From: Mycobacterium sp. Aquia_213
GTDB taxonomy: Bacteria; Actinomycetota; Actinomycetes; Mycobacteriales; Mycobacteriaceae
DNA: 64,000 bases
Assembly (NCBI RefSeq): GCF_026625985.1
Contig: NZ_CP113116.1
Coordinates: 5,939,145-6,003,144 of the forward strand
Direction: 5' to 3'
In this document: one piece after another, positions 28,701-34,961 of the stretch
How the letters are laid out: each line of letters begins with the position of its first letter
Position numbering within the stretch: the stretch's first letter is position 1
The notes under the pieces: model-generated
What the model was told of the DNA's origin: nothing
Database searches by the model: none
Seen by the model: the letters and a program-made list of their open reading frames with translations, nothing else
Made by a program: the position numbers and the translations under genes

Positions 28701-28943
28701 TCGATAGAACAACGCGCAACCTGCCAGCACCGTCCCGTAGGCGGCGATCCACCAAAGGTTGCTGTGCAAAGCCGACGGAAAAGCCGCTCTAACGTCGGCG
28801 ATCGTGGATCCGGGGTCTCCGAACGTATAGTGCGTCCATTTCGGCCTGAACGCGCCTCGCACCCCAATACACCCGAGTACCGCGCCCGTGGCGATCATTC
28901 CGAGCGCAATGGTTACTGCCCGCGTCAACAGGAATGTAAACAT
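25773..28943 (-). CDS. Patatin-like phospholipase with multiple membrane helices
   Basis: A 1056-residue protein. Four membrane helices lie at about 4-30, 62-80, 92-118 and 128-155. A patatin domain begins at ALCLSGGGVRSACVAMGAMQ: oxyanion GGG at 270-272 and R274. The nucleophile Ser320 is in YVISVSGGG, where the first residue of the usual GxSxG is Ser. Six more helices at about 396-650 interrupt the domain. The patatin fold then resumes with catalytic Asp852 in VTDGGHYDNSG. This would be a membrane-embedded serine lipase or acyl hydrolase. A good ribosome binding site (GGGAGG) precedes ATG 28943. It heads the ESX operon and overlaps the YbaB-like gene by 4 bases. Codon use looks less GC3-biased than its neighbours. 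Substrate unknown. Confidence 0.8.
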   Translation of the reverse strand: MFTFLLTRAVTIALGMIATGAVLGCIGVRGAFRPKWTHYTFGDPGSTIADVRAAFPSALHSNLWWIAAYGTVLAGCALFYRARAGSKLGGQAANFILAAVVIAVAANLIEALLVSIMLSHKETGWRTAAAAAATIKFSAIAVGAIGVFAFFAIILRDAMGKCRRVRRWRRTWRASVLEILRSFRVFRWLGLGAGDGSAPTPWWDGVLAPRSWPEPTADQAAVKEAIKDSGQPFKTVIENQRSWQRAYNVPGVTASLKHRTKPLRALCLSGGGVRSACVAMGAMQVFSKPSIAADPTANSNGGSDNAATLLDGLDYVISVSGGGYAAGARLLAVQRQLVDPNQKREVQLEGDELKPKPNIADISERFEDGSAEFDHIRRGSSYLADSPLGLIRALAEVLKNLVASLAIIFSVPVIAGSVAGLLLADVPVAAFPPISGKTAAAGSDTPLSASLVTHPSAYWAIGVFAGLAVACTVFVLITEWRSNSRCSERRMALALGLARASAVFALVIFTLTIALPALMLLCSAPSSHTPSSAGGAFAALSGVVGVNYVAALVAIIWRDRHKLTKSIGTQSSPRLLKRLLPPEVISLLLTLATLALLSVVWLALLGSFAAGAFQFCTQTGWGERFLNVPPGVWWLGGLGLAALFLGFADVTSLSLHPFYRRCLARTFAVRRGADKAVQYDDAEPTWLHLYGKTTRGPKFVFACSATISGPDKPAPGLNAVSFVMSADYVGGPELGWFHTKKLFQAASPRIRRDLTVEAAVAVSGAAFASAMGRQNKGVEKLLAISGARLGTWLPNPNFVRQLRDSTRPNGSGSDALPRVWPKSLPSIRGGGYLYREILGINDRDARLVQVTDGGHYDNSGLVEALRRRCRLIIVIDGGGDPPPLPVGLTDALRLARYELGVEVALNRTGPYSVESITPGSGKQFAKDDALASLNSRITRGAVVQGAITYPAAAGLDESTGTLIFAKAVLSERCPFWLLTYAASTAIFPHDPTSDQWFSEAQFAAYTSLGRVIAEEAVGCLRLLKPLDNLNGRRPAGNGLPPTPPISPAQVSSKTLN

Positions 28944-29195
28944 TCTCGCCTCCCAAGCCCGACGAAATAATTGTTGGCTAACACGGCTATCGGATAACCG
29001 TTTGGTTTGCTGATGCGCTTCAGCAGCAGGTATGAGGGTGTTGCCGGACTCCTCGATTCATTGGGCGCAGTTGGCGACTGCCGGCTGAGTACAGATGCGG
29101 TAAACCACCACGAGAACGCGCTCAGCTGTCGCTTCGCCGTCAATGACGTTGCACTCGAAGGGGATACCGTCGGCCAGCTCGGTGAGCTGACCGGC

Positions 29196-29312
29196 TCAAT
29201 CCTCGCAATGGCGTTCGTAATCCCAGCGCTCCAACCACGCCGAGAGGTGGTGGATTCCGACGCTCATGACTATCAGCACCAAGCCTTCTACGACCATCAC
29301 GAGCTCGTTCAC
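29196..29312 (-). CDS. Small single-helix membrane protein, 38 residues
   Basis: The GTG at 29312 overlaps the TGA of the 125-residue gene upstream (GTGA). The protein has one hydrophobic helix (LVMVVEGLVLIVMSVGIHHL) followed by a charged, Trp-rich tail (SAWLERWDYERHCED). The pattern and the coupling make it a plausible real microprotein of the inner membrane. It lies 252 bases upstream of the patatin-like gene on the same strand. Function unknown. Confidence 0.55.
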   Translation of the reverse strand: MNELVMVVEGLVLIVMSVGIHHLSAWLERWDYERHCED

Positions 29313-29686
29313 AGTCGCTCCATCTCACGGGACATCGCCGCTTGTTCCAGGTAGCTCGGCCGCGAATACGGGTACTTCCGAGGCGCCCGAGGCTCAACGC
29401 TTTGCACCAGCCGTTGCCAGAAAGCCATGAGCCGAGGACGTGGGGCTTCGACGGGCCGCGGGGCCACACCGGCGGCGGCGGTTGCGAACATCACCTGGCG
29501 TTCGGTGATCAGGACGGTCGCCAGCTCGGTTGCGTTGCGGCTCTGTACCCGCGCCCCAACAGGTTTCGTAACGCTTGCGGCTTCCGCGAGCGGCGCGTGG
29601 CTGGTAGATCGGTGACGGGGCTGCGTGGGTGCAGCGGCATCATGACGTGACACCGCCGGTTTCGGGATGACTAGCATTTCGATCAC
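29309..29686 (-). CDS. Hypothetical protein with DUF3563-like C-terminus
   Basis: A 125-residue basic protein without membrane segments. The N-terminal two thirds are rich in Ala, Arg and Pro with no clear fold. The last 40 residues (LMAFWQRLVQSVEP, then SYLEQAAMSREMERL) resemble DUF3563-type short proteins, in which YL-x6-D/E-x-E-x-R/M ends the chain. The GTG start at 29686 is tentative; an internal ATG before MAFWQ could be the true start. It is coupled to the 38-residue gene. Function unknown. Confidence 0.45.
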   Translation of the reverse strand: MIEMLVIPKPAVSRHDAAAPTQPRHRSTSHAPLAEAASVTKPVGARVQSRNATELATVLITERQVMFATAAAGVAPRPVEAPRPRLMAFWQRLVQSVEPRAPRKYPYSRPSYLEQAAMSREMERL

Positions 29687-29818
29687 CTGAGAGGGGTTTG
29701 CGTCCGGTTGGTCCGGCCGTCGAAGAGAAATTTACGAAGTCAACCGCGCGGACGCATGCGTAGTGGACTACCTGTTCTCTAGCGGGAGTCCTCGCGATAG
29801 CGGCTTGGCAGGTAGCCG

Positions 29819-31369
29819 TCAGGTCTCGGCAGTCCACTGACTGGCCGGTGGCTCGTCCAGCTTCTGGAACCACGCCAGGTGATAGTTCGCCGACATCATG
29901 TCACCGGCAACGCTGCTTTCGGTGGCGGCCAGCAACAGGCAGTTGAGCAACAGCGCGGGCACCACATCCGGATACTGGCTCAGCAGCTGATAGCGGGCGG
30001 TGTCGAGATGCACGCGCAGCAGGTCGGCTTCCTCTTCCACGACACCCGTTCCCGCAGTCGCGGCTTTGGCCAGGGTGTGCACCAACCGCGGCAGTCCGTC
30101 GCGCCAGTGCGTGACTCGACCCAGCTCCCATCCGAAATCGTCGACCGCCGGCAGTTCGCGGGCCTGCACCGAAGATTCGGTCGCGGCGAAGTCGGTCGCC
30201 CGGCCCACCCGATCGCCGGGGGTGTAGGTGGCGATCCGGATCGCCTCACCGAGCAGTGTCGAGGCTTTGCCGGTCTGGCGCCCGGGCGCCAGAAGTCGCA
30301 CGCCGACCGGAAGCGTGATTCCGGGCGGAATCCACCCGTGGGCAAGATCGGTGACCAACAGCGTCGTGCCGTCTGCGAGATCGCCGACCGCCCAGTTCAG
30401 CCCGGGTTCTTGGCGGACGACGAACGCCAACAGCCGGTGCAATCGTTCGGTATCGGATTCGGCATTGACTTCGGGTTCGGGTTCCGGCTCCGGTTCGCTG
30501 ACGGCGACCGGCTCGGGTTCAGGTTCCGGTTCCGGTTCGGGCTCCGGTTCCGGTTCGGGTTCCGGCTCGCTGACGGCCACCGACTCCGATTCGGGCTCCG
30601 GCTCGGGTTCAGGTTCCGGCTCGCTGACGGCCACCGGCTCCGATTCCGGCTCCCGGACTTCCGGTTGCACCGGGATAACGTCCACCGTGGCGTCCTCGGA
30701 CGGAGCTCGATGCCGGCCCCCCGAAGAATCGAGGTCGTCGTCCGCGGAAATCTCAGTTGCCGGATCCTGAGCAACGGGCTCCTCGGCGACGGGCTCGGCT
30801 GAGACGACCGGTATGACTTGCGTCTGATCGAGCGTCCGATCACTGACGACGGGCTCTGCCGCCGGGACCACCGGGATGACTTGGGTTTCGTCGATCGCCG
30901 GCGCCACCACATCGGGTTCCGCCGCCGGGACCGCGGGGATGACTTGCGTCTTTTCCAGGTCCGCCGTGCTGAAACGTCGCGCGACCTGTGCGGTTTGGCG
31001 TCGCGCGCGTACTTGCGCCTTCATCATCTCCAGCTGGCGAATCGTCGATTCGACGCGCCGAACGGCGCGAGCACGGGCTTCGTCGATCACGCGAGCCTCT
31101 GCCGTGCGCCGGCCCACATCAGTGAGTCCCGCTCGCTTGACCATCCCCAGCTGTTTATTGGCACTACCGGTGATCCGTTGCAGGTCTTTCTCGAGATACT
31201 CTGCGAGCGTGGCGGTTTCGTCCGTCACCGTCGACAGTTCGGCAGGCCAAAGCCCACCGATCACCCACGGGGTGCAATCGACAGGAGAGCTGAAGGCCGG
31301 CATCGACAATGATTCCCGGGTAGCTCTCCGGAGGCGCTGGCGCGCCGTCTTTCGACCGAAGATCGCCAC
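29819..31369 (-). CDS. Rv0029-like protein with three TQVIP repeats and an E/P-rich linker
   Basis: A 516-residue protein without signal or membrane segments. Residues 1-135 are helical and charged, with a probable coiled coil (RRVESTIRQLEMMKAQVRAR). Residues 139-198 hold three 21-residue repeats with Thr141, Thr162 and Thr183 in TQVIP. Residues 238-301 are an EPEP-type linker. Residues 305-510 are a folded domain (NWAVGDLADGTTLLVTDLAH, PPGITLPVGVRLLAPG) matching M. tuberculosis Rv0029 (365 residues, DUF5631/DUF5632-type by recall). It is longer than Rv0029, presumably through the linker. The GTG start follows a TAGGCT hexamer by 6 bases. Function unknown. Confidence 0.78.
   Translation of the reverse strand: MAIFGRKTARQRLRRATRESLSMPAFSSPVDCTPWVIGGLWPAELSTVTDETATLAEYLEKDLQRITGSANKQLGMVKRAGLTDVGRRTAEARVIDEARARAVRRVESTIRQLEMMKAQVRARRQTAQVARRFSTADLEKTQVIPAVPAAEPDVVAPAIDETQVIPVVPAAEPVVSDRTLDQTQVIPVVSAEPVAEEPVAQDPATEISADDDLDSSGGRHRAPSEDATVDVIPVQPEVREPESEPVAVSEPEPEPEPEPESESVAVSEPEPEPEPEPEPEPEPEPEPVAVSEPEPEPEPEVNAESDTERLHRLLAFVVRQEPGLNWAVGDLADGTTLLVTDLAHGWIPPGITLPVGVRLLAPGRQTGKASTLLGEAIRIATYTPGDRVGRATDFAATESSVQARELPAVDDFGWELGRVTHWRDGLPRLVHTLAKAATAGTGVVEEEADLLRVHLDTARYQLLSQYPDVVPALLLNCLLLAATESSVAGDMMSANYHLAWFQKLDEPPASQWTAET
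30467..30658 (-). repeat. Glu-Pro coding repeat tract
   Basis: Alternating Glu-Pro codons with interspersed VAVSEPEP units form a low-complexity tract of about 190 bases, likely unstable in length. Confidence 0.75.
30776..30955 (-). repeat. Three 63-base tandem coding repeats (TQVIP units)
   Basis: Codons for TQVIP recur exactly every 63 bases (Thr codons at 30947-30949, 30884-30886 and 30821-30823). They are preceded by LEK, IDE and LDQ and followed by Val/Ala/Pro-rich stretches. Confidence 0.75.
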
Positions 31370-31416
31370 CGGGTCAGCCTACCGATACATGCCGAACGCT
31401 CTTTACCAAAGGTGAA

Positions 31417-31445
31417 TTGTGCGGGTGTGCGGGGCTCGGTAGCGT
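31417..31445 (+). promoter_or_regulatory. Candidate promoter for the 47-residue ORF
   Basis: TTGTGC at 31417-31422 and TAGCGT at 31440-31445 have a 17-base spacer, and the ATG follows 6 bases later, giving a leaderless start. Divergent from the Rv0029-like gene. Confidence 0.4.
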
Positions 31446-31451
31446 AAGGCC

Positions 31452-31595
31452 ATGGCTGATTCTGCGCTGCAGCAGCAACTCGACGAGGTACGCGCCCTGC
31501 TCGGCCGCGCACGAGAGTTGTTTGGCGCCAATCCCATCGAGCCTCCGACCGATATCGCACCGGATCCTGACGCCGCCAAAACCTGGCTGATTTAG
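31452..31595 (+). CDS. Small ORF, 47 residues, divergent from the Rv0029-like gene
   Basis: Translation gives a helix (ALQQQLDEVRALLGRARELF) followed by a Pro-rich acidic segment (NPIEPPTDIAPD) and the end KTWLI. Codon third positions are mostly G/C and the sequence looks protein-like. A promoter with leaderless geometry precedes it. It is the only plus-strand gene between 18.1 and 35.8 kb, and it ends 9 bases before the convergent Rv0028-like stop. No family recognised. Confidence 0.5.
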   Translation: MADSALQQQLDEVRALLGRARELFGANPIEPPTDIAPDPDAAKTWLI

Positions 31596-31604
31596 ACGCG
31601 TCGG

Positions 31605-31916
31605 CTAGTCCGCGGTGTCGCGCCGGCGCAGCTTGTGCGCCAGCAGCTTCTCAATCGCCGCATCGAGGTCGTTAGGAGTCGGGACCTCCGCCGACGGGGT
31701 ATGTCCGGCCGCCACGATCTCATGGCGAACCTCCAGCAGTGCTTTGAGCCACGACACATCCGCGGTCAATAGGATGCCCTGGGCCAGGGTCACGGCATCG
31801 GTATCCATCGCCTCTTCGCTCAGCGCAACGCTGTGCATGTACCCGCCGCGGCACGAGCGGACGAGGATATGCCCACTCGGGTGAACGGTGTCGAACGCGG
31901 GATTAGCGTCGGTCAT
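31605..31916 (-). CDS. EspH/DUF2694-like protein, Rv0028-like
   Basis: A 103-residue soluble protein. The core GHILVRSCRGGYMHSVALSE, then TLAQGILLTADVSWLKAL, has the same strand-strand-helix plan as EspH of ESX-1 (SVSVSTLMDGRIQHVELTDK, then a helix with ADEIFVIADL). M. tuberculosis Rv0028 (101 residues) is the direct counterpart. The ATG overlaps the stop of the EspC-like gene by 4 bases. EspH is an ESX-1-associated chaperone-like protein, so a substrate-chaperone role is a reasonable guess. Confidence 0.7.
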   Translation of the reverse strand: MTDANPAFDTVHPSGHILVRSCRGGYMHSVALSEEAMDTDAVTLAQGILLTADVSWLKALLEVRHEIVAAGHTPSAEVPTPNDLDAAIEKLLAHKLRRRDTAD

Positions 31917-32230
31917 CGACCGCCGTCGACGATGCGGCCGAGTTCACCGACCGCATCTTGTTCGTGTTGATCCCATCTCGTGGCCGACACGGTCAGGTTG
32001 TGCGCCATGTCGGCGTGGTCGTCCGCCTGTTGCTCGTAGCACTGTCGCCGGAGTTCGAGCAGTTCGCGCCCGGCGTCGCGAAGTTCACCGAAGATGGGCC
32101 CGAGGGAATCCAGGCTCTCCTGGATGGCGGCATGCGACGACGGAATGGTGCGCAAGTAGTCGGAGGTTTCCTGGTGATGCGCAGCGGCGTCACGTAAGTG
32201 CGCGGGCACCACATGAATTCGATCTGCCAT
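31913..32230 (-). CDS. EspC-like type VII secretion target, Rv0027-like
   Basis: A 105-residue all-helical protein starting MADRIHVVPAHLRDAAAHHQ, the opening style of EspC/DUF2580 proteins (xVxPxxLxxxAxxH). Two long helices with a break near the centre follow (ELRDAGRELLELRRQCYEQQ). Size and position match M. tuberculosis Rv0027. A purine-rich ribosome binding site (AGGAGAAAG) precedes ATG 32230. EspC-like proteins are small ESX substrates. No YxxxD/E motif is seen at the C-terminus. Overlaps the EspH-like gene by 4 bases. Confidence 0.72.
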   Translation of the reverse strand: MADRIHVVPAHLRDAAAHHQETSDYLRTIPSSHAAIQESLDSLGPIFGELRDAGRELLELRRQCYEQQADDHADMAHNLTVSATRWDQHEQDAVGELGRIVDGGR

Positions 32231-32278
32231 CCGCTTTCTCCTGTTCCTGCGCCGCCGGCCGGGCCGGCGAATTCACTA

Positions 32279-33655
32279 TTATCCAGTGGTCGGCGTGGCC
32301 GCCGGCCGGGTCGGTGTCGGTGCGTCGGTCCTGGCGGGCGCGGTCGCGGTCACCGCGGCCGGCGGATGCTCCCAGCCTAGAAAGCTCGGCCCGCTTACGG
32401 TGGCGATGTGCTGAATCTGGCCGTCGAGAAGAGCCTTGGTGTGACCGAGGGCCAGCGCATGGCGATCGGTGAAAATTCCGATATCGCCCGGCGCGACTTG
32501 CACCGGATCGATGGGATTAGCAACCGCGGTTCCCGCTGCGGGAATGGTGATTCCCTGCTGATGGAACGCATCCGGGATCGGCGCGCCGCCCACCGCGGCG
32601 TGAATGGCCGCCGCCAGCTGCGGGCTGGCAGCCGTCACCGTGTCACCGTCGGGCAGGGTCACGGTCGTGGGGCCGGCCGGCGCTGATTCGGCCGTTGCCA
32701 CGTCCGCACCCTGGTCATCGTCTTGATGTTCGTCATCCGATTCGTGATCGGCCGGGTCCGCGTCGAGGTCTTCGTCGTCCAAGCCGGCCGACGCCGGATC
32801 GGTTTCGCTTGCCTCTTGGCGCCCGGGAAATGCGCCCGGCGTACCCCAACCGCCCATCGAACCCGGCGTCGGGCCCATACCAAGGTTCGGCATGCCCGGC
32901 AGCGCCGACGGCATCGCGGGAGCCGGTGCGCTCGCGGTCGGGCCTGGATCCGAATCAGCGGCCCGCAGGCCAGGGTCGTCCGCCAGCAGCGAATCCAGTA
33001 GCGGATCGCCTCCGGCGTCCGGTGTGCCTGCTGCCTGCGCGGGCACGGCAACCGAAGCCGGCCGGGTGTCGCCCGCAATACTCGGTGGGCTCTTCGAGGC
33101 GTCGTACAGCGATGTCCATGCGGCCATCAGCGCCGACTTAGACGTGTCGTCCAGGCTGGCGGTCATCACCACCGCGCGGATGTCTCTGAGCTTGCCGATC
33201 AGGAATCGCTGAAAGTCGCGTGCCCCCGCCGGGGTGTCCAAGTCCGATCGAGTTTGCACCGCAGCCTCGGTCTCACGCTGCAACGCGGTCAGCGCGTCTG
33301 CACCCTCGACGGTCTTCAGGTGGGCGTTCATGATGGCCGAAATCACTTGCAGGTCCAGCTGAGAACTTGCCGAATTCTGGTGCGCCAGAGCTGCTTCAGC
33401 GCCAGCGATGGCTTCGGCCGCGGCACCCTCAGACCGCTGCGGCGGGGGACCGGCCGTGTCCGCGCGGGAGCCGAACAGCCCCGGATGTTGTCGTCGGATC
33501 TTGGCCAGAATCGCGTCGAGTTGTTCCGGACGTGTCGTGGGTGTGACCACGGCCGCCAGCTCTGACGACGTCAGCCCCCTCTGCCATGCGTTCGGATCGC
33601 CGGCACGGTCGCGCACGACTTTGACCGTGGCCAGTAGCTCGTCATACGTCGACAT
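32279..33655 (-). CDS. Rv0026-like ESX-associated protein
   Basis: A 458-residue protein. Residues 1-215 are helical (LQRETEAAVQTRSDLDTPAG, then ARDFQRFLIGKLRDIRAVVM), with an internal segment that resembles the neighbouring Rv0025-like protein. A Pro/Gly/Asp-rich linker with an acidic stretch (DDEDLDADPADHESDDEHQ) follows. The C-terminal domain (VAPGDIGIFTDRHALALGHT, then GQIQHIATVSGPSFLGWEHP) looks like a degenerate NlpC/P60-type fold without a catalytic Cys. M. tuberculosis Rv0026 is the counterpart. Function unknown; the context suggests secretion-linked. Confidence 0.7.
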   Translation of the reverse strand: MSTYDELLATVKVVRDRAGDPNAWQRGLTSSELAAVVTPTTRPEQLDAILAKIRRQHPGLFGSRADTAGPPPQRSEGAAAEAIAGAEAALAHQNSASSQLDLQVISAIMNAHLKTVEGADALTALQRETEAAVQTRSDLDTPAGARDFQRFLIGKLRDIRAVVMTASLDDTSKSALMAAWTSLYDASKSPPSIAGDTRPASVAVPAQAAGTPDAGGDPLLDSLLADDPGLRAADSDPGPTASAPAPAMPSALPGMPNLGMGPTPGSMGGWGTPGAFPGRQEASETDPASAGLDDEDLDADPADHESDDEHQDDDQGADVATAESAPAGPTTVTLPDGDTVTAASPQLAAAIHAAVGGAPIPDAFHQQGITIPAAGTAVANPIDPVQVAPGDIGIFTDRHALALGHTKALLDGQIQHIATVSGPSFLGWEHPPAAVTATAPARTDAPTPTRPAATPTTG

Positions 33656-33782
33656 CGGCTAGCCAAACGGCGCTGCGCCCCAATGCGGGCGGTGTCGCAA
33701 CCCCTTCATGCCGGGTGACAGTACTGAGGCCCTCAGCTGTCGACAATTCACCGCGGCGCCGCTGTGGATGAAATTCCACGCG

Positions 33783-34145
33783 CTAGCCTGCGGATACGCC
33801 GTATTCTCCCCGTAAGCTTTCCAGCACAGCCGTTTTCGCGCGATCGAATTCGCGCGCGTCCGCCACGACCGCCGCGATCTCACGTTGCTTGGCAACCAGA
33901 AACTTCTGAAACTCCCGCGCGCCCGAGGGCGTATCGACGGCCAGGCTCCGGTGCTCCGGAACAGTGCGCTCGATCTCGTCGGCGATCGCGTCCAGACGCC
34001 TGATGCTCTCCCGCATCGCGGCGTGAGCGCTGGCCAGCACGTCCATCAGCGCACGGTCTGCCTCAGCGACCGAGTCGTGCCGGGTCGCCAGTGCCGACTG
34101 CCGCGCCTGAATGGCGGCTAGCGAGTGGCCGGTCTGTTCCGCCAT
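33783..34145 (-). CDS. Rv0025-like small helical protein (DUF4226 type)
   Basis: A 120-residue, entirely helical, charged protein (SLAAIQARQSALATRHDSVA, EADRALMDVLASAHAAMRES, FQKFLVAKQREIAAVVADAR). It matches M. tuberculosis Rv0025 in length and wording; the DUF4226 name is from memory. It starts 15 bases after the NlpC/P60 gene. The segment GAREFQKFLVAKQREI recurs as GARDFQRFLIGKLRDI in the Rv0026-like protein, so the two share a module. It may be a secreted or chaperone-like helical protein; unknown. Confidence 0.72.
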   Translation of the reverse strand: MAEQTGHSLAAIQARQSALATRHDSVAEADRALMDVLASAHAAMRESIRRLDAIADEIERTVPEHRSLAVDTPSGAREFQKFLVAKQREIAAVVADAREFDRAKTAVLESLRGEYGVSAG

Positions 34146-34160
34146 ACGTTCAACCCAATC

Positions 34161-34961
34161 TCATATCGGCCGGCGAATCGCGACGTAATTGCCCAGCCGG
34201 CTGATCCGCACCGAGGCACCCGAATAGGGTGCTTCGACGACAAGATTGTTGCCGATCGCCATCTGCACGTGTCCCGTGTGCGGGAAAACGAGATCGCCGG
34301 GCCTGACTTGCGAACGGGGCACTGGGATTCCGTCGTTGATCTGCTGATACGTGGTGCGGTCCAGATGAATACCCGCCCGCGCATAGGACCACTGCACCAG
34401 TCCGGAACAGTCGAACTGATCGGGGCCGGTCGCGCCCCATACATAAGGGCGGCCCAGCCGGGATAGCGCCGCACGCACGGCAATTCCGGCACGACTGCTC
34501 GGCGCCGGCAGCCGCGGTCCGCGATGGTGCAGCATTCGGTAGCGCAGTGCGCGCAGCGCCGCTGAGTGCCGTCGGGCACGTAGCCGGGCGGCCAGCACGT
34601 GTGCCCGCTGCGTGCGAAGCCGCGCGGCCCGACGACGCATGGCTTCGCGCTGGGCCATCGGCGTGATCGGCGTAACGGCCACATCCGCGCGAGCCTCGTC
34701 GAGGATGTTCTTGGTCAGTTCCCGGGCCTCGGCGCGGTCGTGGTGGGCGCCGGCGATGACACCGGCGGCCGCGGCGTCCGTGCGCGCCGCCGAGAGCAGC
34801 ACTTGGTGGCTACGGTTCACCATCGACCGGTAATTGTCCTGTCCCACAATGCCATTCAATATCGGCGTTGACACGACAGGCGGATCCAGCGGCGGCGGCC
34901 GGGTGCTCCCGGCGAATAGTTGATGAGCGCGGCTCAACGACTCGATCTCGCTGTCGGTCAT
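34161..34961 (-). CDS. NlpC/P60 peptidoglycan endopeptidase, Rv0024-like
   Basis: A 266-residue protein. Residues 1-150 are helical and Arg-rich with no signal peptide. Residues 155-266 are an NlpC/P60 domain with catalytic Cys185 (DQFDCSGLVQWSY), His231 (GDLVFPHTGHVQM) and a third polar residue, Glu243 (VVEAP). Such enzymes cut D-Glu-mDAP bonds in peptidoglycan. The missing signal peptide suggests export by another route, for example the type VII system, as the neighbours imply. The ATG overlaps the XRE gene stop by 4 bases; longer upstream starts lie inside that gene. Confidence 0.83.
   Translation of the reverse strand: MTDSEIESLSRAHQLFAGSTRPPPLDPPVVSTPILNGIVGQDNYRSMVNRSHQVLLSAARTDAAAAGVIAGAHHDRAEARELTKNILDEARADVAVTPITPMAQREAMRRRAARLRTQRAHVLAARLRARRHSAALRALRYRMLHHRGPRLPAPSSRAGIAVRAALSRLGRPYVWGATGPDQFDCSGLVQWSYARAGIHLDRTTYQQINDGIPVPRSQVRPGDLVFPHTGHVQMAIGNNLVVEAPYSGASVRISRLGNYVAIRRPI

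Noticed and set aside
28925..29143. Minus-strand 72-residue frame overlapping the patatin start
   Set aside because: No ribosome binding site, unusual composition and overlap with the well-supported ATG at 28943.
29060..29195. Protein-like frame after the 38-residue gene (ends VVVYRICTQPAVANCAQ)
   Set aside because: It looks coding but has no ATG, GTG or TTG near its beginning and directly follows an in-frame stop; left out as a gene, though a sequencing error joining it to the small gene is possible.
28944..29850. Insertion sequence or transposase remnant at the junction between accessory genes and ESX core
   Set aside because: No transposase-like frame or terminal inverted repeats were seen.
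30467..30658. Repeat tract considered as a CRISPR or mobile-element repeat
   Set aside because: Units are short, imperfect and in frame, and encode Glu-Pro runs with no spacers.
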